A stretch of DNA of 64,000 nucleotides, taken from contig CANRKP010000004.1 in assembly GCA_947631245.1 (NCBI GenBank), positions 1 through 64,000 on the forward strand, given 5' to 3'. This DNA comes from an uncultured Clostridia bacterium (GTDB lineage Bacteria; Bacillota; Clostridia; Oscillospirales; CAG-272). This document shows, one piece after another, positions 55,203-63,270 of this stretch (position 1 is the stretch's first letter; every line of letters begins with the position of its first letter). The translations under genes were made by a program, and so were the position numbers. The notes beneath the pieces are model-generated. The model saw only the letters and a list, made by a program, of their open reading frames with translations. It ran no database searches and was not told the DNA's origin.

Positions 55203-56261
55203 ATGAAAGAAAAAATGATCGAATTTTTACTCGCAAATGCAAATCCGTCTATCCGGTACCGTGTCAGGACGGAGGTCATGCATGAGGAAGTACCTGCCGC
55301 CGAAAAAGATGAATTGCAGGCAAAAATTTTGGAAGAGCCGATCATAAAATCTATCATTGCTTGCCAAAAGGAAAACGGTTGGCTCGGCAACGGCTTTCAC
55401 GGACCGAACAAAAACGCAGGCCCCTTTGAAAATCAGGAGGTGGGGACAAAATATTTAGGCGAAAAGCTTGTTTATAAAGACACGCCTGTTCTGAAAAGGG
55501 CTATGGAGGCATTTGTAACGACAGAGCTTACAGACCTTTGCTATCGCACAAAGGGTAAATATTTTGACGAGTTCCGCTATGCCGCAAACGGTCAGAATAT
55601 CATCCGCTGCGCCTGCATTGCCCGCGCCGGTTACGATGACGTGATAGATATAAAACCGCAGATACAGTTGGCGCTTGACTCGTTCAGGCGCGTGCTTGAG
55701 GTGGATTCCGCTTTAGACATAACGAGGGTGAGAAAGAGCGGCGGGAGGGAGAAGCGCGTATTCAACGATTATGAAAAATGGCCCTGCTACTATCATCTTG
55801 ATATCCTCGCACATACTGATTCATGGAAAAAAGAAGAAAATATTCGGATGCTCGCCGAATCTTTCAGAAAACTGATGCGGACAGACCGCCCCGAAAAGCA
55901 GGTCGGCGGAGATTCTTGGGTCGGCTATGTGCTTGGAACGATCGGCTGTTTAAAAGAAGGGTATCAGCTTGGTTATGAAGAAAACGGGGTGCACTATACT
56001 TATTTTGACAGGGTAGAATGGCTGTGCCGGTGCGGGTGTGCGCCGTATCTCGAGTAGCTGCAAAGGGAAGCGGAGCTTCTTTTGAGCTTCGTTGACGACG
56101 ACGGCATTTGCAAAGCGCCGATTGCGGAGAATCAATTAAAGGGCTTCAGCACATACGGCGGTCAGCAGCTCGAGGTCGATTGGAAAACAGAGACACGAAA
56201 GTTCTGCGACATCACGTTCAGGGCGCTTTTGATTTTGCATTATTCGCAGGAGACGACATAA
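55203..56261 (+). pseudogene. Uncharacterised gene interrupted by an in-frame amber stop
   Basis: A frame starting at ATG 55203 meets TAG at 56055-56057 (284 residues) and then continues in the same phase for 67 more residues to TAA at 56259-56261. The continuation is protein-like (REAELLLSFVDDDGIC, STYGGQQLEVDWKTETRKFCDITFRALLILHY), with the same composition, so the TAG is probably a recent nonsense mutation. The helical, Trp/His/Tyr-rich sequence (ENGWLGNGFHGPN, KWPCYYHLDILAHTDSW) resembles terpene-cyclase-like alpha/alpha-barrel proteins of unknown role in clostridia. Base composition is more AT-rich than polC before it. Confidence 0.7.
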
Positions 56262-56300
56262 AAAGATACCGTTTTTCGCGATTTGCGGAGGTTTATGAGT

Positions 56301-56747
56301 ATGAGAGCACCGTTTCAGATATTGGCGATCCCTTTTAGAAAAGCAGCGCCGGCAGAGCCGCAGTTTTGCGTTTTTCATCGCTCGGATTTGGACCAGTGGC
56401 AGTTTGTTTCAGGCGGCGGTGAAGATGATGAAACGCCGACAGAGGCGGCAATCAGAGAAATTTCAGAAGAAACGGGAATCAAAACGGACAATATTATAAA
56501 GCTGACATCCATGGCTTATGTTCCTGCGAACGTTATTTCGGAACGGCACCGGAAACATTGGTCAAAGGATACTTATGTTCTTCCCGAATATCACTTCTCA
56601 TTTGAATGTGCTCGGGACATAAAGCTGTCTGATGAGCACACCGGTTGCGAATGGCTGAGCTTTGATGACGCTATGTCGCGCCTGACTTGGGATTCAAATA
56701 AAACAGCATTGTATGAATTACACTGCCGTCTGCTTGAAGAAGGCTAA
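56301..56747 (+). CDS. Nudix hydrolase (NudB-like)
   Basis: A 148-residue Nudix enzyme. The Nudix box reads GGGEDDETPTEAAIREISEE then TGI at residues ~37-59; the flanking DQWQFVSGGGE and ECARDIKLSDEHTGCEWLSFDDAM resemble the dihydroneopterin triphosphate/dATP pyrophosphohydrolase type. GGAGG at 56287-56291 fits the ATG at 56301 (9-base gap) better than the ATG at 56295 (3-base gap). Confidence 0.88.
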   Translation: MRAPFQILAIPFRKAAPAEPQFCVFHRSDLDQWQFVSGGGEDDETPTEAAIREISEETGIKTDNIIKLTSMAYVPANVISERHRKHWSKDTYVLPEYHFSFECARDIKLSDEHTGCEWLSFDDAMSRLTWDSNKTALYELHCRLLEEG

Positions 56748-56979
56748 ACCGATAAAGAAAGATTTTTTGCTTGTATTAAAATCAGCAAAAACATAGATAT
56801 CAACTTGCAGAGTTTGATACAAAGCCGAGGAAAATCCCAAAGTGCGCCTTTGCGGTGTAATTTTCGCTTGCGGTGTATAATGTGTGCTGTGGTGCGGCAA
56901 TTGTAGATTTCTTTTGCATTTTTGTGTTATTCTTGGGCGGAGCTAAGAGCGAGAAATTGCGATTTTCGGAGGAATGAAT

Positions 56980-57090
56980 ATGTTGGACAAAAAGGGATTT
57001 GATCGGATATGTCCGTCCGGTAAGTCGTTATTTAGGAAAATATTTGATTATGAGCAACAGAGAAGGAATAGTGAGTGGCTAATACGATAA
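56980..57090 (+). pseudogene. Short frame resembling a methyltransferase N-terminus
   Basis: A 36-codon frame with a good ribosome-binding site (GGAGG 7 bases upstream). Its opening MLDKKGFD matches the start of a clostridial SAM-dependent methyltransferase group (which continues LWADGYD), but the following residues diverge and the frame stops, as if the gene lost most of its body. The surrounding 56748-57163 gap of 416 bases, AT-rich, holds no other supported gene. Confidence 0.3.
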
Positions 57091-57163
57091 TCTTACTGAA
57101 GCGAAATTGCCGCCATTAATTAGTAAAAGAGTTTGCATATAGTGTGCCTAAAGGAGACAAAGA

Positions 57164-57877
57164 ATGATTTTTAATAACCCGGAGTATATTACAATAGTAG
57201 TTCTTTCGGCAATAGCCGTTGCATTAATTCTTTATTTAATTTTTCGTTCTCCCTTTGATTATCCTTATTTTGTACATCAATTCGATATTTCAGGAAAAAG
57301 AAATCCATGTATCGAGGATTGGATAGACGAGTTTATAATTGATGGAAACTTCTATTTAATTCAACTACACAATGAAAAGATAAAAAGATGGAAAAATGAT
57401 TGTGAAAGAAAAATAGATAAAAGTATATTGAAAAATTATCGAAATGATCAGTTTCAAAAATGTTTGGACGATAAAAATGCTTTTTGTTTCATGTTTGTTA
57501 GGATGCAGACAAGATATCACCAACACAATTACGTTAAAACGCCATATAAGGTCTCTCAAGTCGTAAGTGAATATTCTTACGATTATACATATCTTTTGAG
57601 CCGTAATAATCTACTGAAGTCAATTGATTATGAGATGCCGCTTCGAAAGTATTATAGCAAAAATCAAAGAAAATTAATGACAAAGGAACTACGGGAAAAA
57701 GTTATTCTCCGTGATAATTACACTTGCAGGATTTGCGGGAAGTATATGCCTGACGGGGTGGGATTGCAGATCGATCATATTGTGCCGATCTCAAAAGGGG
57801 GAAAAACAGTTTTGTCCAATTTGCAGGTAACGTGCTCAAAATGCAACGGTCATAAGAAGGACAAACTTGAATATTAA
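57164..57877 (+). CDS. Membrane-anchored HNH nuclease
   Basis: A 237-residue protein. Residues ~8-28 are a single membrane segment (ITIVVLSAIAVALILYLIF), ~30-165 a Lys/Tyr-rich cytoplasmic region without recognised motif, and ~175-237 an HNH endonuclease: LRDNYTCRICGKYM, QIDHIVPISKGGKTVLSNL, TCSKCNGHKK. Metal-binding cysteines and the DH are complete. Markedly AT-rich, AAA/GAT/TTT codon use unlike the core genes, so probably acquired. AAAGGAG precedes the ATG. The membrane tether suggests action on incoming DNA or a defence role, by inference only. Confidence 0.85.
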   Translation: MIFNNPEYITIVVLSAIAVALILYLIFRSPFDYPYFVHQFDISGKRNPCIEDWIDEFIIDGNFYLIQLHNEKIKRWKNDCERKIDKSILKNYRNDQFQKCLDDKNAFCFMFVRMQTRYHQHNYVKTPYKVSQVVSEYSYDYTYLLSRNNLLKSIDYEMPLRKYYSKNQRKLMTKELREKVILRDNYTCRICGKYMPDGVGLQIDHIVPISKGGKTVLSNLQVTCSKCNGHKKDKLEY

Positions 57878-58017
57878 TATGAAAGTTCGATAGTGATTTT
57901 ACATAATAATCGCGAGTAAATTGTTTTTATGAAGATGAGATTCAAAATGATATGGTGCTCGCCTTCTTTAAAATAATAGGAAACACAGATCTACAAATGA
58001 AAAACGGAGGTATTTTT

Positions 58018-58428
58018 ATGAATATACTTATAATCGACGCGCAGGGGGGCGGGGTCGGAAGACAGCTTGTCGCCGCGGCTAAGGAGGCGGCGCCGGGAGC
58101 GCGCGTCACCGCAGTCGGCACGAATACATCCGCGACCGCCGCTATGCTGAAGGCCGGAGCGGACAATGCCGCGACGGGAGAGAACGCGGTCGTTGTCGCC
58201 TGCCGAAGCGCCGACGTAATAATGGGCCCGCTCGGCATTGCGATACCGGACTCGCTGCTCGGAGAGGTCACCCCCACTATGGCGTCCGCTGTCGGCGGGA
58301 GCCGCGCTGTACGCATACTCATTCCGTTCTCGGGCTGCGACAACATTGTCGTCGGCGTGGGAGAAGCTTCGACGGGAAAACTCATCGAGCTTGCAAAAGA
58401 TGAGCTTTTAAAGCTCGTAAGGGCTTGA
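58018..58428 (+). CDS. DUF3842 family protein
   Basis: A 136-residue protein beginning NILIIDAQGGGVGRQLV, with VTAVGTNTSATAAMLKAGADNAATGENA, GPLGIAIPDSLLGEVTP and NIVVGVGEASTGKLIELA. This matches DUF3842, a Rossmann-like family often encoded beside ECF transporter S components in Clostridia, as here. Function unknown. GGAGG lies 9 bases before ATG 58018. Confidence 0.85.
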   Translation: MNILIIDAQGGGVGRQLVAAAKEAAPGARVTAVGTNTSATAAMLKAGADNAATGENAVVVACRSADVIMGPLGIAIPDSLLGEVTPTMASAVGGSRAVRILIPFSGCDNIVVGVGEASTGKLIELAKDELLKLVRA

Positions 58429-58453
58429 CAACAGGCGGAATACGATGTAAAAT
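58425..58453 (+). promoter_or_regulatory. Promoter of the ECF leader
   Basis: Consensus TTGACA (58425-58430, overlapping the DUF3842 stop), 17-base spacer, TAAAAT (58448-58453). Confidence 0.8.
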
Positions 58454-58459
58454 ATAGAA

Positions 58460-58598
58460 AAGCGGCAAGAATGCCGCACGGATTGGCGCAGCAGCGCCGC
58501 CGATGTGCAGAAGCACGGTGAAAAAAACAAAAAAAGCACTTATATGTGCGCCATGAAGGCGCGCACGCGCGGCAAGCGCGGGCGCGCTTTTTGCTTTT
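58460..58598 (+). promoter_or_regulatory. Leader with attenuator, candidate riboswitch
   Basis: The ~150-base leader folds into small hairpins: GCGGCA-AGAA-TGCCGC (58462-58477), GGCGC-AGCA-GCGCC (58485-58498), GTGC-AGAA-GCAC (58505-58516), then an A-rich stretch, GTGCGCC (58546-58552) able to pair with GGCGCGCAC (58558-58566), and a terminator with 12-base arms 58559-58570/58576-58587 followed by TTTTTGCTTTT. The two last stems overlap, so they are mutually exclusive. The terminator ends 2 bases before the gene's AGGAGG, so transcription of the gene needs anti-termination. No class such as TPP, cobalamin, THF or FMN was recognised. Confidence 0.65.
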
Positions 58599-58614
58599 AA
58601 AGGAGGAAAAAATA

Positions 58615-59178
58615 ATGAAAAGTGTAAAAAAGCTGACTTTTTCTGCGATGTTTCTTGCGATAGCGTACGTTCTGCCGTATCTTACGGCGAACAATCAGCA
58701 GCTTGGGACAATGCTGTGCCCGATGCACATCCCCGTCATGCTCTGCGGATTTGTGTGCGGGTGGCAGTGGGGTCTTGTCGTAGGTGCTGCGGCGCCTATC
58801 CTGCGCTCGCTCATAGCGGGCATGCCGACGTTGTTCCCGTCTGCGATAGGAATGGCGTTTGAGCTTGCGACATACGGGCTCGTATCAGGGCTACTTTATA
58901 AACTGCTGCCGAAGAAGTTGCCGTACATATATCTCGACCTTATCGTTGCAATGGTTTCGGGACGCCTCGTCTGGGGCGCGGCAAGGCTCATTATGGCTGG
59001 CGTCACGTCCGGCTCGTTCGGATTTGCGGCGTTTTTGTCGGGCGCCGTCACATCCGTTATCCCCGCGATCGTGATACAGCTTGCGCTCGTGCCGCCCGTC
59101 ATATACGCGCTGACGCGCGCGGGTCTTGTGCTGAACACAGATTCCCGCGAGATAAAAAAAGAGCCTGCGAGCGCATAA
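58615..59178 (+). CDS. ECF transporter S component
   Basis: A 187-residue membrane protein with about six hydrophobic segments. LTFSAMFLAIAYVLPYL, GTMLCPMHIPVMLCGFVCGWQWGLVVGAAAPILRSLIAGMP and FELATYGLVSGLLYKLLP are typical of a substrate-binding S component of group II ECF vitamin importers. The shared EcfA/EcfT module is not in the window. Substrate is not predictable; the leader suggests it is a riboswitch-type metabolite. AGGAGG precedes ATG 58615. Confidence 0.85.
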   Translation: MKSVKKLTFSAMFLAIAYVLPYLTANNQQLGTMLCPMHIPVMLCGFVCGWQWGLVVGAAAPILRSLIAGMPTLFPSAIGMAFELATYGLVSGLLYKLLPKKLPYIYLDLIVAMVSGRLVWGAARLIMAGVTSGSFGFAAFLSGAVTSVIPAIVIQLALVPPVIYALTRAGLVLNTDSREIKKEPASA

Positions 59179-59242
59179 ATTTGCCCCGGACCCAAAACAA
59201 TAATGCCGCCGCACAAATCCAAGGGAAGATTTGTGCGGCGGT

Positions 59243-60142
59243 TTAAAATTCGTTCATGTGTTCGCCGAAGAAACGGGCGTATGTCCGCATGCCGCCAAGC
59301 TCAGACCACTTTTTGGCGCAGATATGCTCCGCGTCGAGATCGTAGACGAGCGCGCCGTTTATGGCGGCGAAAAAAGGCGAATGCGTCGCTATGACGAACT
59401 GGCAGTCAAAGCCCCTCGCGGAGCTTTCGATATAACGCGAAAGATCGAGCTGCCGCATCGGCGAGAGGCTGTTCTCCGGCTCGTCTATGAGATACAGGGC
59501 GGGGGACGATGTTCTGTCGATGAAATACCGGAACGCCTCCTGCCCGTTTGAATTGCCGCGCGCCTCAAGCCCGCCGAGCTCTCCCGCAATAAATCGGGAG
59601 GGCGTTTTTCTGTTTGCGGCGTTTTTCCTTCTGAACCGGGCCTCGTCCTCACTTGAAAGCGAGCGGAGTGTGACGTTTTGCTCACGGTAACGCAGCGCGA
59701 AGTATTCTTCCGAAAGCTCGTCTCTCCGTTTGCCTATGCCGTCATTTTTCCGGCGGCGGGACAAAAGCGCGTCAAAAACATCGTCGCTCGTGATAACGGC
59801 GGAGCCCGAGGGCAGCTTTTTCCCGTAAGTGAGATTTGCGCCGCACATCGAAATGTAAGAGGCGAAGTGATGTGTTTTGTTGAACTCCGAGACGCGCTCG
59901 AGCCCGAGCGCCTCGGCTATCACGTTCAAAAGCGTCGATTTGCCTGAACCGTTGCTCCCGCATAAAACGGTTATGTTTGAAAAGCGCAGCTTTCCCGTCA
60001 CCCGCGCCCCGAAAATGCCGAAGGGATATACGTTGTCGGGGTCGTAGTCCGTCATATTCATGTGCGGGTTGCCGGTGTCAAGAATGTATCCAGCCTCGTC
60101 CTCTTCCGTCGGAAGGGTGAGACTGTCGAGGTATTGAAGCAT
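59243..60142 (-). CDS. AAA/ABC-like ATPase
   Basis: A 299-residue soluble ATPase. Walker A GSNGSGKSTL at residues ~63-72, signature-like SSARG region, Walker B ALYLIDEPENSLSP and a His switch (VIATHSPFFAAI) as in the RecF/AAA_21 type predicted ATPases. There is no membrane segment. It starts 9 bases after the repressor gene upstream, so both are one operon; homologues commonly occur in defence or DNA-repair loci. Function not assigned. Confidence 0.85.
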   Translation of the reverse strand: MLQYLDSLTLPTEEDEAGYILDTGNPHMNMTDYDPDNVYPFGIFGARVTGKLRFSNITVLCGSNGSGKSTLLNVIAEALGLERVSEFNKTHHFASYISMCGANLTYGKKLPSGSAVITSDDVFDALLSRRRKNDGIGKRRDELSEEYFALRYREQNVTLRSLSSEDEARFRRKNAANRKTPSRFIAGELGGLEARGNSNGQEAFRYFIDRTSSPALYLIDEPENSLSPMRQLDLSRYIESSARGFDCQFVIATHSPFFAAINGALVYDLDAEHICAKKWSELGGMRTYARFFGEHMNEF

Positions 60143-60151
60143 ACCGTGTCC

Positions 60152-60961
60152 TTACGAGCGGCGGGGGAGCCTTCCGATGACGCGGCCTCGGCATATGACG
60201 GAGGCAAAGCCGTCAAGCGGGATATCGTCGTATTTCGGATTAAGGGAAATGAGGCGGTCGCCGCCGAAGCGCTTGAAGTAGCCCTCCTGCGTCTCCCCGT
60301 CGGAGCAGACGAATATCCCGAGCTCGCCTTCCTCGACGGACGTCTGCTCATGCACGAGGATGATATCCCCGTCGATATAGCGCGGTTCCATACTGTCGCC
60401 GCTGACGCGGAGAGCAAAGTCCGCGCCTTTTGCCTCTCCGCCCGAAGTTATCGTTATGAAATCTGAGCTGCTGCCGTCGAGCAGCGCGCCGCGACCGGCG
60501 GAAGCGGGGAGGTCGTAGAGCGGAATAGACAGCGTTTCGGACGATGGATCTCTTCTTGTGAGCCTGTCCGCGGAGAAAGAATATCTGCCGGATGTGAGAA
60601 TTTTTGAGTTGGCGGGGACGTTCAAAGGCGCGGCATCGGAAACGCGCTCGTATTCCATGTCGAGCACGGCGCGGACGAGCTTTTTTCCGTGCACGTCGAG
60701 ACTGCGGAGCCTGTAAAGATGGGAAGCCTCCTCGCGGCTCGGACGGACGCCGCCGTCCTCTCCGAAGGCGATGTAGTCGAGGGAAATATCGAATACGTCA
60801 GCAAACGCCGTCAGCGTTGAGAGCTTCGGGTCGTCGGAGACGCCGGAAAGTATTTTGTTAAGTGTGCCGAGCGGTATGCCTGCGGCGGCGGACAGCTCCT
60901 CGTTAGTCATGCCGGAAGCGCGTTTTTTCTGCTTTATCCTTGTGAGCCACGTTTCGTTCAT
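60152..60961 (-). CDS. LexA/CI-like repressor with HTH and S24 peptidase domains
   Basis: A 269-residue repressor. Residues ~5-65 are an XRE-type HTH; residues ~145-269 an S24 autopeptidase. Cleavage-like ASAGRG places the scissile Ala155-Gly156; catalytic Ser190 (GDSMEP) and Lys230 (GYFKRF) are present. Such proteins repress until RecA-stimulated self-cleavage or a similar signal relieves them. Its start is divergent from the small membrane protein at 61156, and both promoters lie in the shared 190-base region. The AAGGAG is 15 bases from the ATG, an unusual spacing. Confidence 0.88.
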   Translation of the reverse strand: MNETWLTRIKQKKRASGMTNEELSAAAGIPLGTLNKILSGVSDDPKLSTLTAFADVFDISLDYIAFGEDGGVRPSREEASHLYRLRSLDVHGKKLVRAVLDMEYERVSDAAPLNVPANSKILTSGRYSFSADRLTRRDPSSETLSIPLYDLPASAGRGALLDGSSSDFITITSGGEAKGADFALRVSGDSMEPRYIDGDIILVHEQTSVEEGELGIFVCSDGETQEGYFKRFGGDRLISLNPKYDDIPLDGFASVICRGRVIGRLPRRS

Positions 60962-61013
60962 TTCGGTATCGTGACGCTCCTTATAATATGAATATGATTG
61001 CGTTTACGATTAC

Positions 61014-61042
61014 ATTATATCACAGCGTCAGCACAATGTAAA
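61014..61042 (-). promoter_or_regulatory. Promoter of the S24 repressor operon
   Basis: On the minus strand TTTACA (61037-61042), 17-base spacer, TATAAT (61014-61019). Confidence 0.8.
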
Positions 61043-61085
61043 CCCTTTTTCGGAAAAATAATTTCGAAAAAATTATAAAAATCGG

Positions 61086-61139
61086 TTGACAAATACCGAA
61101 AACGGTGATATGATAAAGAAAAGCAAAACCAAAAACGGT
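61086..61139 (+). promoter_or_regulatory. Promoter with tandem operator-like sites
   Basis: TTGACA (61086-61091), 17-base spacer, TATGAT (61109-61114). An inverted-repeat sequence ACCGAAAACGGT (61095-61106) lies inside the spacer, and a one-base variant ACCAAAAACGGT (61128-61139) lies just downstream. Their position and similarity suit a repressor operator, most likely that of the divergent S24 protein. Confidence 0.7.
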
Positions 61140-61155
61140 AAAAAAAGAGGTCGCA

Positions 61156-61476
61156 ATGAATAACACGGGAAGTTTAAACGGCATGAGAGGATATAGCTCG
61201 TCGGGATACGGCAGCGCGAGGACACTCGGATACAACAGAGGGAGAAGGACTGAGGCAAAGAAAGCTCCGGCTTGGCTTGTCGCCGTCTGCCGCTTTATCC
61301 TCCGACTTACAAGTGAAGAAACGATGGAGACGGTCCGTCCCGCGTTTGCGATAGCGGCGGTCACGGCTGTTGCCGTTATTGCCGGCGCCATTGGGAACGG
61401 CTCGATACCGCTTTTGCAGGGCGGTATCATCTGCGGCTGCCTTTCTGCTTTGGCGCTTGCCGCCGCTAGAGACTGA
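61156..61476 (+). CDS. Small membrane protein under S24 control
   Basis: A 106-residue protein of no recognised family. Residues 1-~40 are Gly/Ser/Tyr/Arg-rich and basic, ~41-62 amphipathic (APAWLVAVCRFILRL), and ~60-103 two membrane segments (AFAIAAVTAVAVIAGAIG and GGIICGCLSALALAAA). AGAGG lies 4 bases before ATG 61156. Placement opposite a cleavable repressor with operators in its promoter recalls SOS-controlled division inhibitors such as YneA, but there is no sequence similarity to those; the role is unknown. Confidence 0.75.
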   Translation: MNNTGSLNGMRGYSSSGYGSARTLGYNRGRRTEAKKAPAWLVAVCRFILRLTSEETMETVRPAFAIAAVTAVAVIAGAIGNGSIPLLQGGIICGCLSALALAAARD

Positions 61477-61544
61477 AACGGGCGATAAAAATCGTTGCGT
61501 TTTTTATAAAATAATGTTTTTTGTGCGATATGAACACAATGGCG

Positions 61545-61573
61545 TTGACAAGACGAAAATAATGTGGTAGAAT
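61545..61573 (+). promoter_or_regulatory. Promoter of the discoidin-type lipoprotein
   Basis: TTGACA (61545-61550), 17-base spacer, TAGAAT (61568-61573), with GGAGG before the ATG at 61615. Confidence 0.75.
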
Positions 61574-61614
61574 GTAAATAATGAGACTACCATATTATTC
61601 GGAGGAAAATTACT

Positions 61615-62958
61615 ATGGTAAAAAGAATACTCGCTTTTCTTATCGTCGCCGTTATGATCACATCGCTCATAGCATGCGATAATTCGAAAAAGCCCGGTCC
61701 CGGAGGCAACACGCCCGGCAACGAGTCGACAGACGGCACGTCCGACGAGACGAAAGCTCCCGAGACATCAAAGAAGGATGAAGAGACAAAGGCTCCCGAC
61801 AAGGTGTATCAGCCGAATGCCGACTGCAAATTCATCGGCAAGGTAGGCGTCGGCGCCGTCGGCGGCACGGTCTATTTTGATGACATCAAGGTCAATGACC
61901 GCGGTCCGTCCAACATGGAGCTTATTCCGACGAACGGATTTGAAGGCGAGCCTGAAGTGCCTGCATTTACGGGTCTTGCATCTGCAGACGCCGTGACGCC
62001 CGAGATAGTTGCAGACCCGCTGAAGCCCGAGAATAACAAAGCTCTCTCGGTTTCCGACGGCACGGTACTTATCACAGGTGACAAGATTTGGAACTACTAT
62101 CAGTACGGCATGAAGGTCCTTCTCGCCGATGAGAATGCTCAGGCCGATATCTACTTCGCAGTGACCGACGATAAGAACTACTTTGTTCTTTCTCTCGGCG
62201 AGCAGGGCAACACGAAGGCTACCTGCTACAAGGTGACCGACGGCAAGAAGGAGAACGCGCAGTTCACCGTTCCGCTTACGCTCGACCTTGAGAAATGGAC
62301 AACTATCGGCGTCAACATCAACGTTGACACGATAACGATCTTCGTTTCCGGCAGCACGATACTCGATCTCTACAACCCCGAGATGGTCAATGATTACTAT
62401 GACTACAACGGGACCGTTATCCCGGCGTCCATAGCACAGGCGGGTCTCGGCGCACCGGCAGAGAACGCACAGTTCTATGAAGTGAAGCCCGAACAGGTCA
62501 TCCACGACGGTAAGGGCACATGGGGCGACAATGGCGCCAACGTTGCAACGAACGCTTTCGATATGGACAGAACGACGTTCTACGACTGCGATGAAAAACT
62601 CGATACGCCTCTTGACACTAAGGTGAACAGCGTCAATGTCGGCATCCCCGGTGACGGCAAGTTTGCGACCGGCTACGTCGGAGTCAAGTTCGACGCTCCC
62701 ACAAAGGTTTCGCATTTCCGTTACTGCGCTCGTTCCGCTAACCTTGACCGTATGGCAGGCGGTATACTCCAGGGCTCCAATGACGGCGAGAACTGGACCG
62801 ACCTCTACACGATCCCTTCAGACGCGGTCTGCGTTGCCGACAAGTTCTACACTGTCGCCCTCGAAGAGGAAGCAGAGTTCACTTACTACCGTTATGTCGG
62901 CGCTACCGAAAAGTACTGCAACATTAGCGAGCTTGAGCTTTGGTATGCTGCGAAATAA
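61615..62958 (+). CDS. Lipoprotein with laminin-G-like and F5/8 type C domains
   Basis: A 447-residue surface lipoprotein. Lipobox SLIAC with Cys21, a Pro/Thr/Lys-rich linker (~25-65), then a concanavalin/LamG-like domain ~65-285 (NKALSVSDGTVLITG, NYYQYGMKVLLADEN, YYDYNGTVIPASIAQAGLG) and a C-terminal F5/8 type C (discoidin) domain ~300-447 (GVKFDAPTKVSHFRYCARSA, GSNDGENWTDLYTI, FTYYRYVGAT). Both are glycan-binding folds, so glycan or host-surface binding is likely. Its codon use (GAC/AAG/CTC) and strong promoter suggest good expression. Confidence 0.85.
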   Translation: MVKRILAFLIVAVMITSLIACDNSKKPGPGGNTPGNESTDGTSDETKAPETSKKDEETKAPDKVYQPNADCKFIGKVGVGAVGGTVYFDDIKVNDRGPSNMELIPTNGFEGEPEVPAFTGLASADAVTPEIVADPLKPENNKALSVSDGTVLITGDKIWNYYQYGMKVLLADENAQADIYFAVTDDKNYFVLSLGEQGNTKATCYKVTDGKKENAQFTVPLTLDLEKWTTIGVNINVDTITIFVSGSTILDLYNPEMVNDYYDYNGTVIPASIAQAGLGAPAENAQFYEVKPEQVIHDGKGTWGDNGANVATNAFDMDRTTFYDCDEKLDTPLDTKVNSVNVGIPGDGKFATGYVGVKFDAPTKVSHFRYCARSANLDRMAGGILQGSNDGENWTDLYTIPSDAVCVADKFYTVALEEEAEFTYYRYVGATEKYCNISELELWYAAK

Positions 62959-62998
62959 TCGGACAGCTTTTTCCGGTAAGTCATATATAAAATCTTCA

Positions 62999-63031
62999 CG
63001 CCGGCGGGAAATACCCGCCGGCGTACTTTTT
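62999..63031 (+). terminator. Terminator of the lipoprotein gene
   Basis: CGCCGGCGGG and CCCGCCGGCG arms around AAATA, then TACTTTTT. Confidence 0.9.
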
Positions 63032-63037
63032 GCAGTC

Positions 63038-63071
63038 GAAAAAGACCCGCACCGCCGTGAGGCGGTGCGGG
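63038..63071 (-). terminator. Terminator of the SH3 gene
   Basis: Arms CCCGCACCGCC (63046-63056) and GGCGGTGCGGG (63061-63071); on the minus strand followed by TCTTTTTC. Confidence 0.8.
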
Positions 63072-63095
63072 GAAGCGTTTGAAATGCGTTTATCT

Positions 63096-63179
63096 GCGCC
63101 TGCGCGGTTCGCTGCTGGATACGAGAGCTCGGAACTGACCGTCTCGGATATGTGTTCACATGCGCCTGCGCGGTTCGCT
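63096..63179. repeat. Short direct repeat, two 19-bp copies
   Basis: TGCGCCTGCGCGGTTCGCT occurs at 63096-63114 and again at 63161-63179, 65 bases apart, inside the 3' region of the SH3 gene transcript. The 63072-63270 stretch holds nothing else recognisable; the repeat may be a residue of a tandem array. Confidence 0.6.
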
Positions 63180-63270
63180 TTGGTTTGCGGTGCGTATAAG
63201 TGTTGCAAGACCTTTTTGCGGTTTGCACATGGACATTCACACCGGTTTGCCGTACTTTTTCGGTCGGATC

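Noticed and set aside
55203..56261. Amber codon read as pyrrolysine or recoded
   Set aside because: dgt ends normally in TAG, so TAG is a stop here, and no pyrrolysine genes are in the window; nonsense mutation is simpler.
56718..56900. Minus-strand 60-codon frame between the Nudix and HNH genes
   Set aside because: No ribosome-binding site or recognisable domain, and it overlaps the Nudix gene end; kept out as unsupported.
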